From Variovorax paradoxus (lineage in GTDB: Bacteria > Pseudomonadota > Gammaproteobacteria > Burkholderiales > Burkholderiaceae_C): a stretch of 64,000 bases of DNA. Within the stretch, counting starts at the first letter, position 1; every line of letters starts with the position of its first letter. Shown here in pieces: positions 36,101 to 43,560 of this stretch. The translations under genes were made by a program, and so were the position numbers. The stretch lies in assembly GCF_024734665.1 (NCBI RefSeq), contig NZ_CP102931.1:2974001-3038000 (forward strand), written 5' to 3'. A model generated the notes under the pieces. That model searched no databases, had not been told where the DNA came from, and was given only the letters and a program-made list of their open reading frames with translations.

Positions 36101-36553
36101 GCCCACCTTGTTGCGATAAACCTCGGCGATCGCGGACCAAGTGGTGTTGGCTCTCAGGACCTTTGCAATGCCACGTCCGTCCTCGCCTTGAGCAGTACCC
36201 CAGACGCCACGTACGTAGTTCAACACTGATCGATCATCAGCCGTCTTTCCCGAGTCGCGTGACGCCTGATTGAGGCGCAGACGCTGCGGTGGTGTCAGCA
36301 ATACCGAATGGGCATCGAAGATGGTGGATTTTCCGGACCCGGAGTGGCCGACGAAGAGTTGTCCCTTCTCCGGCACGTCCAAGGTCAGCAGGCCGTGGTA
36401 CGTCCCCCAGTCTTTGAGCTGGATGCGGCTGAGTCGAAATTGCCTGCTTCGCTCCTGATCCACAAGAGTTTTCGCTGTCGTTGCATCTACAGATCCTGGG
36501 GTTTCTAAGACCGATATCTCAAGCTGCTGCAAGACCTTGTCGATCGTGCTCAT
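33119..36553 (-). CDS. jetC: Wadjet subunit JetC (SMC-like ATPase)
   Basis: 1144 residues. Walker A is GHSGSGKST at 69-77, the ABC signature region is SGGQKQKLAATCM and Walker B is FATVVVDEAFDRSD near the C-terminus; the middle is two long coiled-coil arms. JetC is the SMC-type DNA-loop-extruding ATPase of Wadjet, acting with JetA (kleisin) and JetB (KITE) to sense circular plasmids. Its ATG overlaps the jetB stop (ATGA). Confidence 0.93.
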   Translation of the reverse strand: MSTIDKVLQQLEISVLETPGSVDATTAKTLVDQERSRQFRLSRIQLKDWGTYHGLLTLDVPEKGQLFVGHSGSGKSTIFDAHSVLLTPPQRLRLNQASRDSGKTADDRSVLNYVRGVWGTAQGEDGRGIAKVLRANTTWSAIAEVYRNKVGKVVTLVHLYWVRGASNDLHRRYLIAEREFDIHELDFFADSDFDTTRLHRALKSAGVEPYEAFSRYMAAFTRALSIRDDMALLLLHKTQSTKSVDSITAFLREFMLDEPGTFEVAKDVVNQFQKLSEAHADWMTATEQRDVLMPAREARQRLDALQLEESRLREIATGVQLFAVPLGIAVHDQAIAQAGPILGAKRSLLASRATALQSVEGLHAEAIRQEALGGGRDLRRLSEDLEQAQALSKDAKLQRQSLEQACGTLKRPVPATEEEFAQLQSEAVVAMDSGLRLDTSRFQEAVGVKAIWQPLQSSVQGQLAALAKAPRSNVPVEQQDIRSMLAKALDVDDDTFPFAAELLSVKTQDKQWQGALERLVGGFGVTMLVPSDLLDEVRRLVDRRHLRGRLTYRPVRPVVESIRARLPANAAGKIDVADHEFNRWLVNEVHRQFDYACVESPDEMDAYPRSLTLNGQIKRAGENYLKDDRSSINEKTRWVLGTDTSARAEALHQQLQDINRKLGDAQVAIDEHEAAANESGRRLQAFVAISGLFWHTMDEARARQAILEVESQIESLKQDSPQLEQLQAAVKRTFEDKQKAQRNWADQHGIVEAAAKQIEKWESERQRLGVLPVIELTPTQQQAIDEMRGRRTNESTPENYDRELAWLREEANGAVRKNEAVQAEQKGEITKALAVFCARTEWKAATKGHDPVLDSFDFFDQHLTNLLMEGVSRTWERFLEQLQEHNSHQLTLLSQSLTSERADMAKRLLAVNDSLEHTAYNEGTHLFLHRVDCEHEDSKTFRRELAIAMSEVINVDGPEAARTRFARLRKIAERLGSDKSEDIRWRTRVLDVRQHVQFDAHEIVDGTDQVEQVYSGSDGKSGGQKQKLAATCMAAALRYQLANPGGTVPQFATVVVDEAFDRSDPDFTEAALNVFRSLGFQIIVATPGKMVQTIEPYVGGAVWVYAKRGDRSNAVPLRYDEASGRVDYSPMGANKAKVDDALAT

Positions 36554-37350
36554 CTACGCTCCCCCCGCTCCAGTCGAAGTCGCTCATAAGTCCTTGTGAG
36601 TGCTTCCAGCTGTTCGGCCGGTAGCAGCAGTGCCAGCGTCGGTGACACCTCGAACCGGTCCGAGCTTCCTGGAATGGGCCGAAGAATGCTGACCTTCTTG
36701 AGCGCCTCGACGACTGCCGCACACTTTTTGGCAAAGCTGGCCTTGTCACTTTTGGTGGGGTCCTCGTATGCCCCCAGGTCCGCGATGAGTTCCGCCCCCC
36801 CGATCACGGCGCGCTGGCCCGCCGCCGAGGCGCTGGCCAAGGCAGCCCGCAGGATCAACAGTCCGGCAGACTGAAGGAAAGTCAAGGGTTGACGTCGAAG
36901 CAGAATCGGAATGTCCGTCTCTCCATGCTGAGGAACCTGGCGTACGAAGGCGACTTGGTTCTCCTCATCGAGAGTCAGTTCGAGGAACATGTCACTCAGA
37001 CGTGACCGAAGCACCGCCTCGTCACGTTTGAGAACCAGCCACAACTTAGGCTGGCGTTCGCCGTCCACGCTTGGCCCTGCGAGCAGCGCGACGAGCGCAC
37101 GCCTGGTCTCTCCTCTCAACTCTCCACGGTCACCAGGAAACAGGACACGATCAGACGTCAGGGGAGTGTCATCTGCTGCTGCTTGAGCCCCCGGCAGTTC
37201 CGAATCCAGAACCAGATCGCCACTGACCATGAATTCGTCCGAGGCGGCATCACCATCGGTCAAATCCGGTTCATCCTCTGACGCGCCCTCCGGCGACTCC
37301 GCCACCACCTCCTGTTTGCGCAGGAAAGCAGGTATGTCTCGCAGCTCCAT
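36550..37350 (-). CDS. jetB: Wadjet subunit JetB (DUF4194)
   Basis: 266 residues: MELRDIPAFLRKQEVV, an acidic N-terminal linker, then RRALVALLAGPSVDGERQPK, FLELTLDEENQVAFVRQV and LLRRQPLTFLQSAGLLILRAAL, the DUF4194 pattern. JetB is the KITE-like winged-helix partner in the Wadjet complex. The start is 22 bases after the jetA stop and the end overlaps jetC. Confidence 0.88.
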   Translation of the reverse strand: MELRDIPAFLRKQEVVAESPEGASEDEPDLTDGDAASDEFMVSGDLVLDSELPGAQAAADDTPLTSDRVLFPGDRGELRGETRRALVALLAGPSVDGERQPKLWLVLKRDEAVLRSRLSDMFLELTLDEENQVAFVRQVPQHGETDIPILLRRQPLTFLQSAGLLILRAALASASAAGQRAVIGGAELIADLGAYEDPTKSDKASFAKKCAAVVEALKKVSILRPIPGSSDRFEVSPTLALLLPAEQLEALTRTYERLRLERGERR

Positions 37351-37372
37351 TCACCCTCCTCCTTTCAGGCCA

Positions 37373-38860
37373 TCATTTGATGGCATCGATGCATTCTTTT
37401 GTCACCGTATACCGTGGCGCCCATGCGGCACGCAGTTCGCCGTCCATACCGACCCACTGCAGCAATTCCGAGTCCTTCTCGGCCTTGCCGTGTCTGATGG
37501 TCAGTTGGAGGTAGCCGAGCACGGTGCCCAGTCCCTGGGTCGCGGGGTATGCCTTCAGAAAGTCCCCTGTACTTGCGTGTCCCATCGCACCCAAATACTC
37601 TCTGACGTTTGTCTTGATCGCACGCATGTCGACTTCCGCTCGCAAGACCATCAATCGAAGTTCCTCAGGTGAGGCCAGTTCCGGTACGTGATCTTCGATC
37701 CGTGTGGCGACTGCGGAGACAGCAGGATCGTGCAGCGACCATTGGGACAGCGACCGTACTGCGGCACTTGTGCGGTCGAAATTGAAGCCAATCTCTTCAT
37801 TGGCACGCACGTGTCCGATCAATGCAGTTGCAGCTCTGTGAGCCTGGCTGACCAATTGCATGATGCGGCGCTGCTGCGCATACTCGCGACTGCGAACGTA
37901 GGCATGCAGACCGGAGACAAATCGTCCGCGCACCTCGTGAACATCCGTCGCCTGTGCGAGCAGGCGCGCCTTGAGGGTCTCCAGTGCCAACCGCTCGTCG
38001 AATGACAGCTTTGCCGCGAAGGACCTGTTGGCCAAGGCGTGTGCCGTCTCTTCGAAGATGGTGACTTCCGAGGCATCCATCAAAAGATTCCAGAACGCCT
38101 GGAATGCGCGGCCTGCATCGGTTTCACGGATGATGTCGATTCCGTCCAGAAGCTGCTCCACGAGCTCCCGTCGCGAGCCTTCATGCTGGAGAAGCCGCTT
38201 GCGAAGATCCAGGTGAATGACTTCGAACTGATCGCGCACCCGATCGAAGTCTCCCTGCAACTGATCGGCCTGGCCGATAATTTCCCGAGCCCACTCGGCC
38301 GCCCGGTCCTCGTCGATGGAAACCATCCGGCCTGCCTCGGTCTCCTGAATCCGATACTCGATGGCCGCTTTCTCTGCATAGAGCGAGGCCAATCGCGCCT
38401 GCGGATTGTCATCGGTGAGCTGATCGAGCTGTCGCATGAGTGAGCGGACCGACGCCAAGCGGCTCTCCATACGAAGGCTGCCGGTGGTGTCTGTCACGCT
38501 CGGGCGCCAGCCCTCGACGACTCGAAGTGCGCTGCCCGCAGCAACGGTCAGGCTGTAGTGCTCCTCTTGCGCGCCCTGAGGGAAGTCACGCCGCAGCCAG
38601 CCGTTTGCCACCCAATCAGCCGCATATCCCTGCGCTGGCTGGGATGGCTCAACTCCAGCGGCACGCAGGGACTCCAGGAGCAAGTCAAGCTTCGCATGCA
38701 GCGCTGCAGCACTCACCTGCCGGCTACCAGTAGCGGGGAAAAGCCCCAGCAGGCAAGTGCAAATCAGGGGTGCGGTATCGGCGCCGAGCAGCTTCCACCC
38801 AGCTGCCTCCCTCGATCGTTTGAGATCCTGAAACTGCGCAACAGTTGATGCTTCGCTCAT
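37373..38860 (-). CDS. jetA: Wadjet subunit JetA (DUF3375)
   Basis: 495 residues. The N-terminus (FQDLKRSREAAGWKLLGADTAPLICTCLLGLF) is the DUF3375 type (shown here as FQDLKRSREAAGWKL and APLICTCLLG), followed by NGWLRRDFPQGAQEEHYSLT, long helices and a C-terminal winged-helix-like part. JetA is the kleisin subunit. The frame is open upstream to 38995; I place the start at the ATG at 38860, whose product begins MSEASTVAQF. JetA-JetB-JetC-JetD in this order defines a complete type I Wadjet operon. Confidence 0.9.
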   Translation of the reverse strand: MSEASTVAQFQDLKRSREAAGWKLLGADTAPLICTCLLGLFPATGSRQVSAAALHAKLDLLLESLRAAGVEPSQPAQGYAADWVANGWLRRDFPQGAQEEHYSLTVAAGSALRVVEGWRPSVTDTTGSLRMESRLASVRSLMRQLDQLTDDNPQARLASLYAEKAAIEYRIQETEAGRMVSIDEDRAAEWAREIIGQADQLQGDFDRVRDQFEVIHLDLRKRLLQHEGSRRELVEQLLDGIDIIRETDAGRAFQAFWNLLMDASEVTIFEETAHALANRSFAAKLSFDERLALETLKARLLAQATDVHEVRGRFVSGLHAYVRSREYAQQRRIMQLVSQAHRAATALIGHVRANEEIGFNFDRTSAAVRSLSQWSLHDPAVSAVATRIEDHVPELASPEELRLMVLRAEVDMRAIKTNVREYLGAMGHASTGDFLKAYPATQGLGTVLGYLQLTIRHGKAEKDSELLQWVGMDGELRAAWAPRYTVTKECIDAIK

Positions 38861-39604
38861 TGCAGTGACTTTGCCAACTTTGTTGCAGACGCGTTGATGC
38901 AGCGCACTGAGCGCCGCAATTACTCCCGATGCTGAATGGCTTGTTACTTGATTACGAGGTTCACAGTATCCATGAATGCCGAAGAGGCGATTCAACCATT
39001 GCTGACGCCGTTTTGGATCGAGGGGTTCATCAAGCGCATCGCATGTAACCCAAGGGCGAGTCCATGCTCAAGCTGCGCAATCGCAAACAGCTCGAAACTT
39101 CCAGTTGAAAGACACCGTCGAAGGACGCCGTGATCGAAGCCATGGCCAATAGTGACGTCGAAGTCGCCATCGCCGCGTCGGATCGTCTAATGGATTTCGT
39201 CGGCCGCATGTTCGAAATGCTTGAGCGTGACGTCGCCCCCAGCACTCTCGACTGTAGTCTGTATGGCGACTACGGCTATCTGATGCTGAACGATAGGGAA
39301 AGCTGACGCGGTGGCTCAGCACTCTTCAGGACGCGGGGCGTAGGCTCGCCGTTTCGCTTTTCCGTCGGGTAACGCAAAGGTCGATCTCCGTCGCGATGCG
39401 AACCCTCCCGGTGGCTTGCCCAGTCAAGCAGCGCCGCCAAGCACACCAAACACCGAGGCCATTGGCACGCACGTGATGTCTAGGTGTCCGGACTTGGTTG
39501 GCGTGCTCGATAACTAGGCTCCCGGCATGCATAGAGAGGGAGAATGCCCCACGTGGATAACTTCCAGCCGAGCGCGTTGAGGCGGGGTCATAGCTTCTTG
39601 GTCG
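38861..39604. other. Sparse region upstream of the jet operon
   Basis: About 740 bases hold the jetA promoter region and only short open frames. One plus-strand frame (39130-39306) looks coding-like and is listed separately. The remainder, including 39310-39600, shows nothing I recognise; a terminal repeat or remnant of an inserted element is possible but not seen. Confidence 0.35.
39130..39306 (+). pseudogene. Small unknown frame with an in-frame upstream stop (possible remnant)
   Basis: A 58-residue frame from GTG (or ATG at 39142) reads VIEAMANSDVEVAIAASD then RLMDFVGRMFEMLERDV and ends GDYGYLMLNDRES, with protein-like composition. In the same phase 66 bases upstream an ATG (39064) opens MLKLRNRKQLETSS and then hits TGA at 39106-39108. 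This is what a gene broken by one nonsense change would look like, or two unrelated short frames. No family recognised. Confidence 0.3.
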
Positions 39605-39850
39605 CTACGAGCGAGAGACCACCGGCGAAACCAGAAGCGAGACGTCAACGTCCAAGGCGTACGCAAGGCGCTCTAGGTTGTCGATCGAGATATTCCTCTC
39701 CTCCCTCTCGACGGACCCTATGAACGTTCGATGAAGCCCGGCAGCCTCGGCAAGCTGCTCTTGGGAGATGCGGCGTTCCGCGCGGATGACACGTAGATGG
39801 AACGCCACCCTTTGCCTTGCACTCTGCGTTCTTGGTTGAGGTTGACCCAT
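39605..39850 (-). CDS. Small Xre-family helix-turn-helix regulator
   Basis: 81 residues almost entirely HTH_3: FHLRVIRAERRISQEQLAEAAGLHRTFIGS (cited as VIRAERRISQEQLAEAAGL and HRTFIGSVEREERNIS), then LERLAYALDVDVSLLV. It is a cytoplasmic DNA-binding protein of the phage-repressor/antitoxin size class. It is divergent from the metallophosphoesterase operon that starts about 200 bases away, so it may be its repressor; no operator was identified. Confidence 0.8.
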   Translation of the reverse strand: MGQPQPRTQSARQRVAFHLRVIRAERRISQEQLAEAAGLHRTFIGSVEREERNISIDNLERLAYALDVDVSLLVSPVVSRS

Positions 39851-40046
39851 GCACCAAGAATCCCTCGCCTAGCATTTTTTATCGACAGCGCTAAGATATC
39901 TATTAGATGCGTTTAAGTAGCACAATAGCTTATCGAGCAGTAATCCGCAGTGTCCGCATAGCTTGTTGAATTGCTTGGACGTCAGATCAACAAGACACTC
40001 GCGACCAAGCTTCACATTGGGTTGCGACCTATAGGGTTCATTTTTA

Positions 40047-40469
40047 ATGTTTATGACGATGGATTCCCATGAGGTCAGAATCTCCTCCATGCTGGCCGGT
40101 CCCGGTGCGAAATGCTGGAGGGCAGTCCAATTGAACTTGACGATTCCTGCCTTTTTTCCGACCTGGGTGGTGCGAGAAGACGACCTCGAGATCTCGGAGC
40201 GTGCGTTATTGATTTATGAGAGCGATTTCCTTGATCTCTTCGAGAGCGTGGGGCCGCAGTCGCTGCGGCACGTTCAGTATCTGGCGCCGACGGAGAGCGA
40301 TCCCGATCGCTGGCAAATTCGAGACATTCGGAAGATCTGGTCAGCGACCAGCGCCGATGCCGATCAAGTCGACCTTCTGGTCCTTGAAGATGAGAACGGA
40401 GCGCAGTTCACACACTACGGCATGCGCACTTCGTTCAGCATTCGGCATCAGATCTGGCCGGTCAACTGA
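40047..40469 (+). CDS. Unknown protein, first gene of the metallophosphoesterase operon
   Basis: 140 residues, acidic, without signal peptide or membrane helix: LTIPAFFPTWVVREDDLEIS, YESDFLDLFESVG, QVDLLVLEDENGAQFTHYG, ending IRHQIWPVN. No family recognised. Starts at 40047, 40059 or 40089 are possible and none has a strong ribosome site. It ends 2 bases before the next gene, so the two are surely co-transcribed. Codon use is like its neighbours, so I take it as real. Confidence 0.6.
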   Translation: MFMTMDSHEVRISSMLAGPGAKCWRAVQLNLTIPAFFPTWVVREDDLEISERALLIYESDFLDLFESVGPQSLRHVQYLAPTESDPDRWQIRDIRKIWSATSADADQVDLLVLEDENGAQFTHYGMRTSFSIRHQIWPVN

Positions 40470-40471
40470 AC

Positions 40472-40912
40472 ATGGAAATCCCGCTCCTGCTGGCCCTCGC
40501 CGTCGTCTTGGTTCTCTTCTACTGGGTCTGGATCGCGTCCCCGCGCTCCATTCAGACCGGGCGTGAGCAACTGCTCCGGGCGCAAAGCCAGGCATCCGGT
40601 GCGACCTTCTTCCCGGTCGATCCGCGCCGCATGCTGGGCGATTGGGATGGAACCTGCATCCTGTTCGATCCGGATGCCCGCAAGGCCTGCATCGTCGTTT
40701 GCGGAAAGAAGGCCTGGACGGTCGACTTCGAGTACTTCAACACTTGGCAGCTCAAGTGGACTGAATATCCTGGGAATCCGGTCTTTCGCTTTCAGCACGT
40801 GCACTTCCTCTTCGAGACCAGTGACTTCGAGCGCCCGACGATCCGCGTCGCCGTGCCCTCCAGGTCCGATGGCGAGGCATGGAACGCCAAGCTTTCGATC
40901 CTGATGCCCTGA
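40472..40912 (+). CDS. Unknown membrane-anchored protein
   Basis: 146 residues: one N-terminal membrane helix (IPLLLALAVVLVLFYWVWIA) then a soluble domain with CILFDPDARKACIVVCGKK, DFEYFNTWQLKWTEYPG and TIRVAVPSRSDGEAWNAKL. The soluble part looks like a beta-rich PH-like domain, but I recognise no family. It follows the previous gene by 2 bases and precedes the first phosphoesterase by 30 bases. Membrane anchoring of part of the system is the only functional hint. Confidence 0.6.
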   Translation: MEIPLLLALAVVLVLFYWVWIASPRSIQTGREQLLRAQSQASGATFFPVDPRRMLGDWDGTCILFDPDARKACIVVCGKKAWTVDFEYFNTWQLKWTEYPGNPVFRFQHVHFLFETSDFERPTIRVAVPSRSDGEAWNAKLSILMP

Positions 40913-40942
40913 ATGCACTGCTGAAGAAATGGACCTACCGAC

Positions 40943-41776
40943 GTGAAGCTGCTCATCCTTTCGGACCTTCACCTCGAGTTCGGCTCCTTTCTAGTCCCGC
41001 AGGTCGACTGCGACGCAGTGATCCTTGCTGGGGACATCTTCGTTCCCGGTTCCAAGGCCATGCGCTGGGCCCGGCGGGAGGGGAACTTTGGGGAGACGGT
41101 CCCCATCGTCTTCGTGCCCGGCAACCATGAGTTCTACGAAGGTGTACTCCAGACCTCGCTCAAGGAAATGGCGCTCACCGCGAGTTCGTGCAACGTGCAT
41201 CTCCTGGCCCCCGGCGAGGCCGTGATCGCCGGCGTCCGTTTTCTGGGCTGCACGCTGTGGACAGACTTCGAACTGCCGATCCAGACCAAGACAGGGGCGC
41301 TGGTAGACACCGAACGGACCATGAAGGCGGCCAAGGTCCGTCTCAACGACTACTCATCGATCCGGTGGGCCGAGGCGCAGGAATCATCCGACGCACCCGT
41401 GGTAGCAGCCAAGTCAAGAAAGCGCCGCCTGGTACCCGAGGACACACTGGCGCTCCACCAGCGTGACCGCGCCTGGCTGGCCCAGAAGCTGGCCGAGCCC
41501 TTCGACGGGCCAACGGTGGTTGTGACCCACCACGCCCCGCACCGAAACTCTCTCGCGCGGCACTATCAGTCCGACTGGCTGTCCGCATCTTTTGTGAGCG
41601 AGCTCCCAAGTTCCTTCTTCGAAGTGCCGTCACTCTGGGTGCATGGCCACATCCACGAGAGCTTTGACTATCAAGTCGGCAACTGCCGGGTGGTGTGCAA
41701 TCCCCGTGGGTATTTGCAGCATGGCCGCGGCCTGGAGAACAAGCAGTTCAACCCCGAGTTCATGGTAGAGCTATGA
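40943..41776 (+). CDS. Metallophosphoesterase 1 (calcineurin-like)
   Basis: 277 residues with the full calcineurin-like set: LILSDLHLEF (D-x-H), VILAGDI (GD), FVPGNHEFYEG (GNHE), VVVTHHAPHR and LWVHGHIHESFDY (GHxH). Such enzymes are di-metal phosphodiesterases or phosphatases acting on nucleotides, RNA or phosphoproteins. It starts with GTG, and its stop overlaps the ATG of the DUF2384-like gene by ATGA. It is a clear paralogue of metallophosphoesterase 3 (43561-44394), sharing SDLHLEF, THHAPHR and NPRGY. Confidence 0.88.
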   Translation: MKLLILSDLHLEFGSFLVPQVDCDAVILAGDIFVPGSKAMRWARREGNFGETVPIVFVPGNHEFYEGVLQTSLKEMALTASSCNVHLLAPGEAVIAGVRFLGCTLWTDFELPIQTKTGALVDTERTMKAAKVRLNDYSSIRWAEAQESSDAPVVAAKSRKRRLVPEDTLALHQRDRAWLAQKLAEPFDGPTVVVTHHAPHRNSLARHYQSDWLSASFVSELPSSFFEVPSLWVHGHIHESFDYQVGNCRVVCNPRGYLQHGRGLENKQFNPEFMVEL

Positions 41777-41988
41777 GTGACATCCAGTCATCTACCCGCA
41801 CGATCCAGCAAGTGCTGGCTGCCGCGACTGCGGTCTCGGGTGAGGACCTCGAGGCGGTCATCCACTGGTACAGGAACGAGCCACTCGCGCTGTTTGATAA
41901 CAGGACCGCCGAGTCGCTGGTAGCCGAAGGGCGAGCCGCTGATGTGCTCCATCTTCTTGAGTCCTTCCAGGCCGGGTTTGTTGGATGA
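41773..41988 (+). CDS. Small MbcA/ParS (DUF2384)-type toxin-binding protein
   Basis: 71 residues: MSDIQSSTRTIQQVLA, then WYRNEPLALFDNRTAESLVA and ADVLHLLESFQAGFVG. The pattern WhxxxPhxhhxxxTxxxhhxxGxxxxVhxhhxxhxxG is that of the antitoxin MbcA/ParS/Xre toxin-binding domain (DUF2384). The DNA-binding Xre half is missing, so it is only the C-terminal module. No RES-domain toxin (its usual partner) is nearby. Overlaps on both sides with a metallophosphoesterase and a HAD gene suggest a complex with them. Confidence 0.72.
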   Translation: MSDIQSSTRTIQQVLAAATAVSGEDLEAVIHWYRNEPLALFDNRTAESLVAEGRAADVLHLLESFQAGFVG

Positions 41989-42521
41989 TGAGGTCCTGCG
42001 CTTGCCGTCTACCCATGGCAGAAGCGACGCTGACCCATGATGCCTTTGGCAGCACGGCTGATTCCAGCGATTTGCTGTTTCTGGATATCGATGGTGTTCT
42101 CCATCCTGTCGGCGTGGACTACTCGTTCAGCAGCAGGTTCTTCAGCCATTTGCCGCGGCTGGAAGCGCTTCTTCGAGAGTTCGAGTCTGTCGACGTCATC
42201 ATCTCGTCGGATTGGCGACTGGCCGAGAGCATCGAACAACTGCAGCGGTATTTCAGCGCAGACATCCAGCATCGGATCATCGGAGCGACGCCGCAGATTG
42301 CCCCCTGTGTAGCGGTCCACCACCGGCGCCAGTTGGAAATCCAGGCCTGGCTCGATGGGAATGGCCGCAGCGACGCGGAATGGGTCGCGCTTGACGATTG
42401 GCCCTCGAGCTTCGAAGCGGGCTTCGCGCGGCTCGTGCTCACCGATCCCGAGCGTGCATTCGATCAAGACAGCTTCCAGGAACTGCGCTCGCACTTCCTG
42501 CGGTTCGCGGCTGGACGATGA
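41985..42521 (+). CDS. HAD-superfamily phosphatase of the HAD_SAK_2 type
   Basis: 178 residues. Motif I is LLFLDIDGVLHPVG (Asp34, Asp36), followed by VDVIISSDWRLAES and the late acidic motif WVALDDWPSSF. This spacing matches HAD domains first noted in the Swiss-army-knife RNA-repair proteins, known as stand-alone proteins too. A phosphatase on nucleic-acid ends or on a small nucleotide is a fair guess. It overlaps both neighbours by 4 bases. Confidence 0.75.
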   Translation: MMRSCACRLPMAEATLTHDAFGSTADSSDLLFLDIDGVLHPVGVDYSFSSRFFSHLPRLEALLREFESVDVIISSDWRLAESIEQLQRYFSADIQHRIIGATPQIAPCVAVHHRRQLEIQAWLDGNGRSDAEWVALDDWPSSFEAGFARLVLTDPERAFDQDSFQELRSHFLRFAAGR

Positions 42522-43486
42522 ACCGCCATTCGGCATACGAAATGAAACCATTCATCTCGTCGGACCTCCATGCGCGATCCGAGCACAACCAGTCGAAGCC
42601 CAAGCTGATGTTCTTCGGCGACCCGCACGGCAATCTCGATCTGGTGATCGGCGTGGTTGAGCGCTTTCAGCCTGAGGCGATCGTGCTGCTGGGTGACATC
42701 CAGGCGCGCAGGCCTCTGCACGTCGAGTTGAGGCCGATCCTGGATCTAACCGAGATCTGGTTCATCCATGGGAACCACGACACGGATTCTGATGCCGACT
42801 ACGACAACCTGTGGGGATCAGAGCTCGCCACCCGCAACCTGCACGGACGCATCGTCGAGATCGCCGGATACGAGGTCGCAGGCCTGGGCGGCATCTTCCG
42901 CAGCAAGATCTGGGATCCGCGGCGGCCGATCGAGGAGGCGGCGTTCCCGTCGAGCGACGCCATGCGCCGCACCATGAAGCGCGAGGAACGGTGGCGCGAC
43001 GGCATCTCCCGCAAGCACCGGTCCTCCATCTTCCCGACCGATTACCAACAGCTGCTCAGGCACCCATCTGCCGACATTCTGGTGACGCACGAGGCGCCGG
43101 CGGCCCACCCACATGGCTGGAAGGTGATCGACGAACTCGCTGAGACGCTCGGAGTCCAACTGCTGGTCCATGGCCATCACCACGAGAATAGGGATTACCT
43201 CGCCGACGGCCTCATGCCCGCCATGGCGCCGTTCCGTGTCTTCGGGGTCGACATGGGTTCGCACCTGGCGTGGCCGCGGGATCCGCAGAGGGAGACTGGG
43301 CCAGAACGCCCTCCAGAAGACTTGCTCGATCTCGCCGCCCAGGTCTTCGGCTCAGAGGCTCAAGTCTGGTTGGACAAGCCGCACAAATGGCTCGATGGCC
43401 AAACGCCAGCAGCGTTCGCTGCCGCGGGCGGTGCGGACAAGGTGCGATCAATGCTCAACGCAATTCAACACGGTGGCGTCGTATGA
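42518..43486 (+). CDS. Metallophosphoesterase 2 fused to a DUF2384 (MbcA/ParS-like) domain
   Basis: 322 residues. Residues about 29-250 are a calcineurin-like phosphoesterase: FFGDPHGN (34-38), LLGDI, FIHGNHD (85-88), LVTHEAP and LLVHGHHHE. Residues about 268-320 read AAQVFGSEAQVWLDKPHKWL then GQTPAAFAAAGGADKVRSML and NAIQHGGVV, the toxin-binding domain pattern seen also in the free 71-residue protein upstream. A phosphoesterase with a C-terminal antitoxin-like domain is unusual. The ATG overlaps the HAD stop. Confidence 0.8.
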   Translation: MNRHSAYEMKPFISSDLHARSEHNQSKPKLMFFGDPHGNLDLVIGVVERFQPEAIVLLGDIQARRPLHVELRPILDLTEIWFIHGNHDTDSDADYDNLWGSELATRNLHGRIVEIAGYEVAGLGGIFRSKIWDPRRPIEEAAFPSSDAMRRTMKREERWRDGISRKHRSSIFPTDYQQLLRHPSADILVTHEAPAAHPHGWKVIDELAETLGVQLLVHGHHHENRDYLADGLMPAMAPFRVFGVDMGSHLAWPRDPQRETGPERPPEDLLDLAAQVFGSEAQVWLDKPHKWLDGQTPAAFAAAGGADKVRSMLNAIQHGGVV

Positions 43487-43560
43487 GACGAACACGGACC
43501 CTGGCGCGGAACGCCTTCTCAACTTGCCGGGCTTCGCGCGCACTTTGAAGAGGCATCCCC

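Noticed and set aside
39326..39532. 68-codon minus-strand frame
   Set aside because: No ribosome site, no motif, and atypical composition.
39869..40090. 73-codon minus-strand frame upstream of the Xre gene
   Set aside because: It overlaps the likely promoter and start of the 40047 gene, is AT-rich and has no recognisable motif; it could still be a small partner of the Xre protein.
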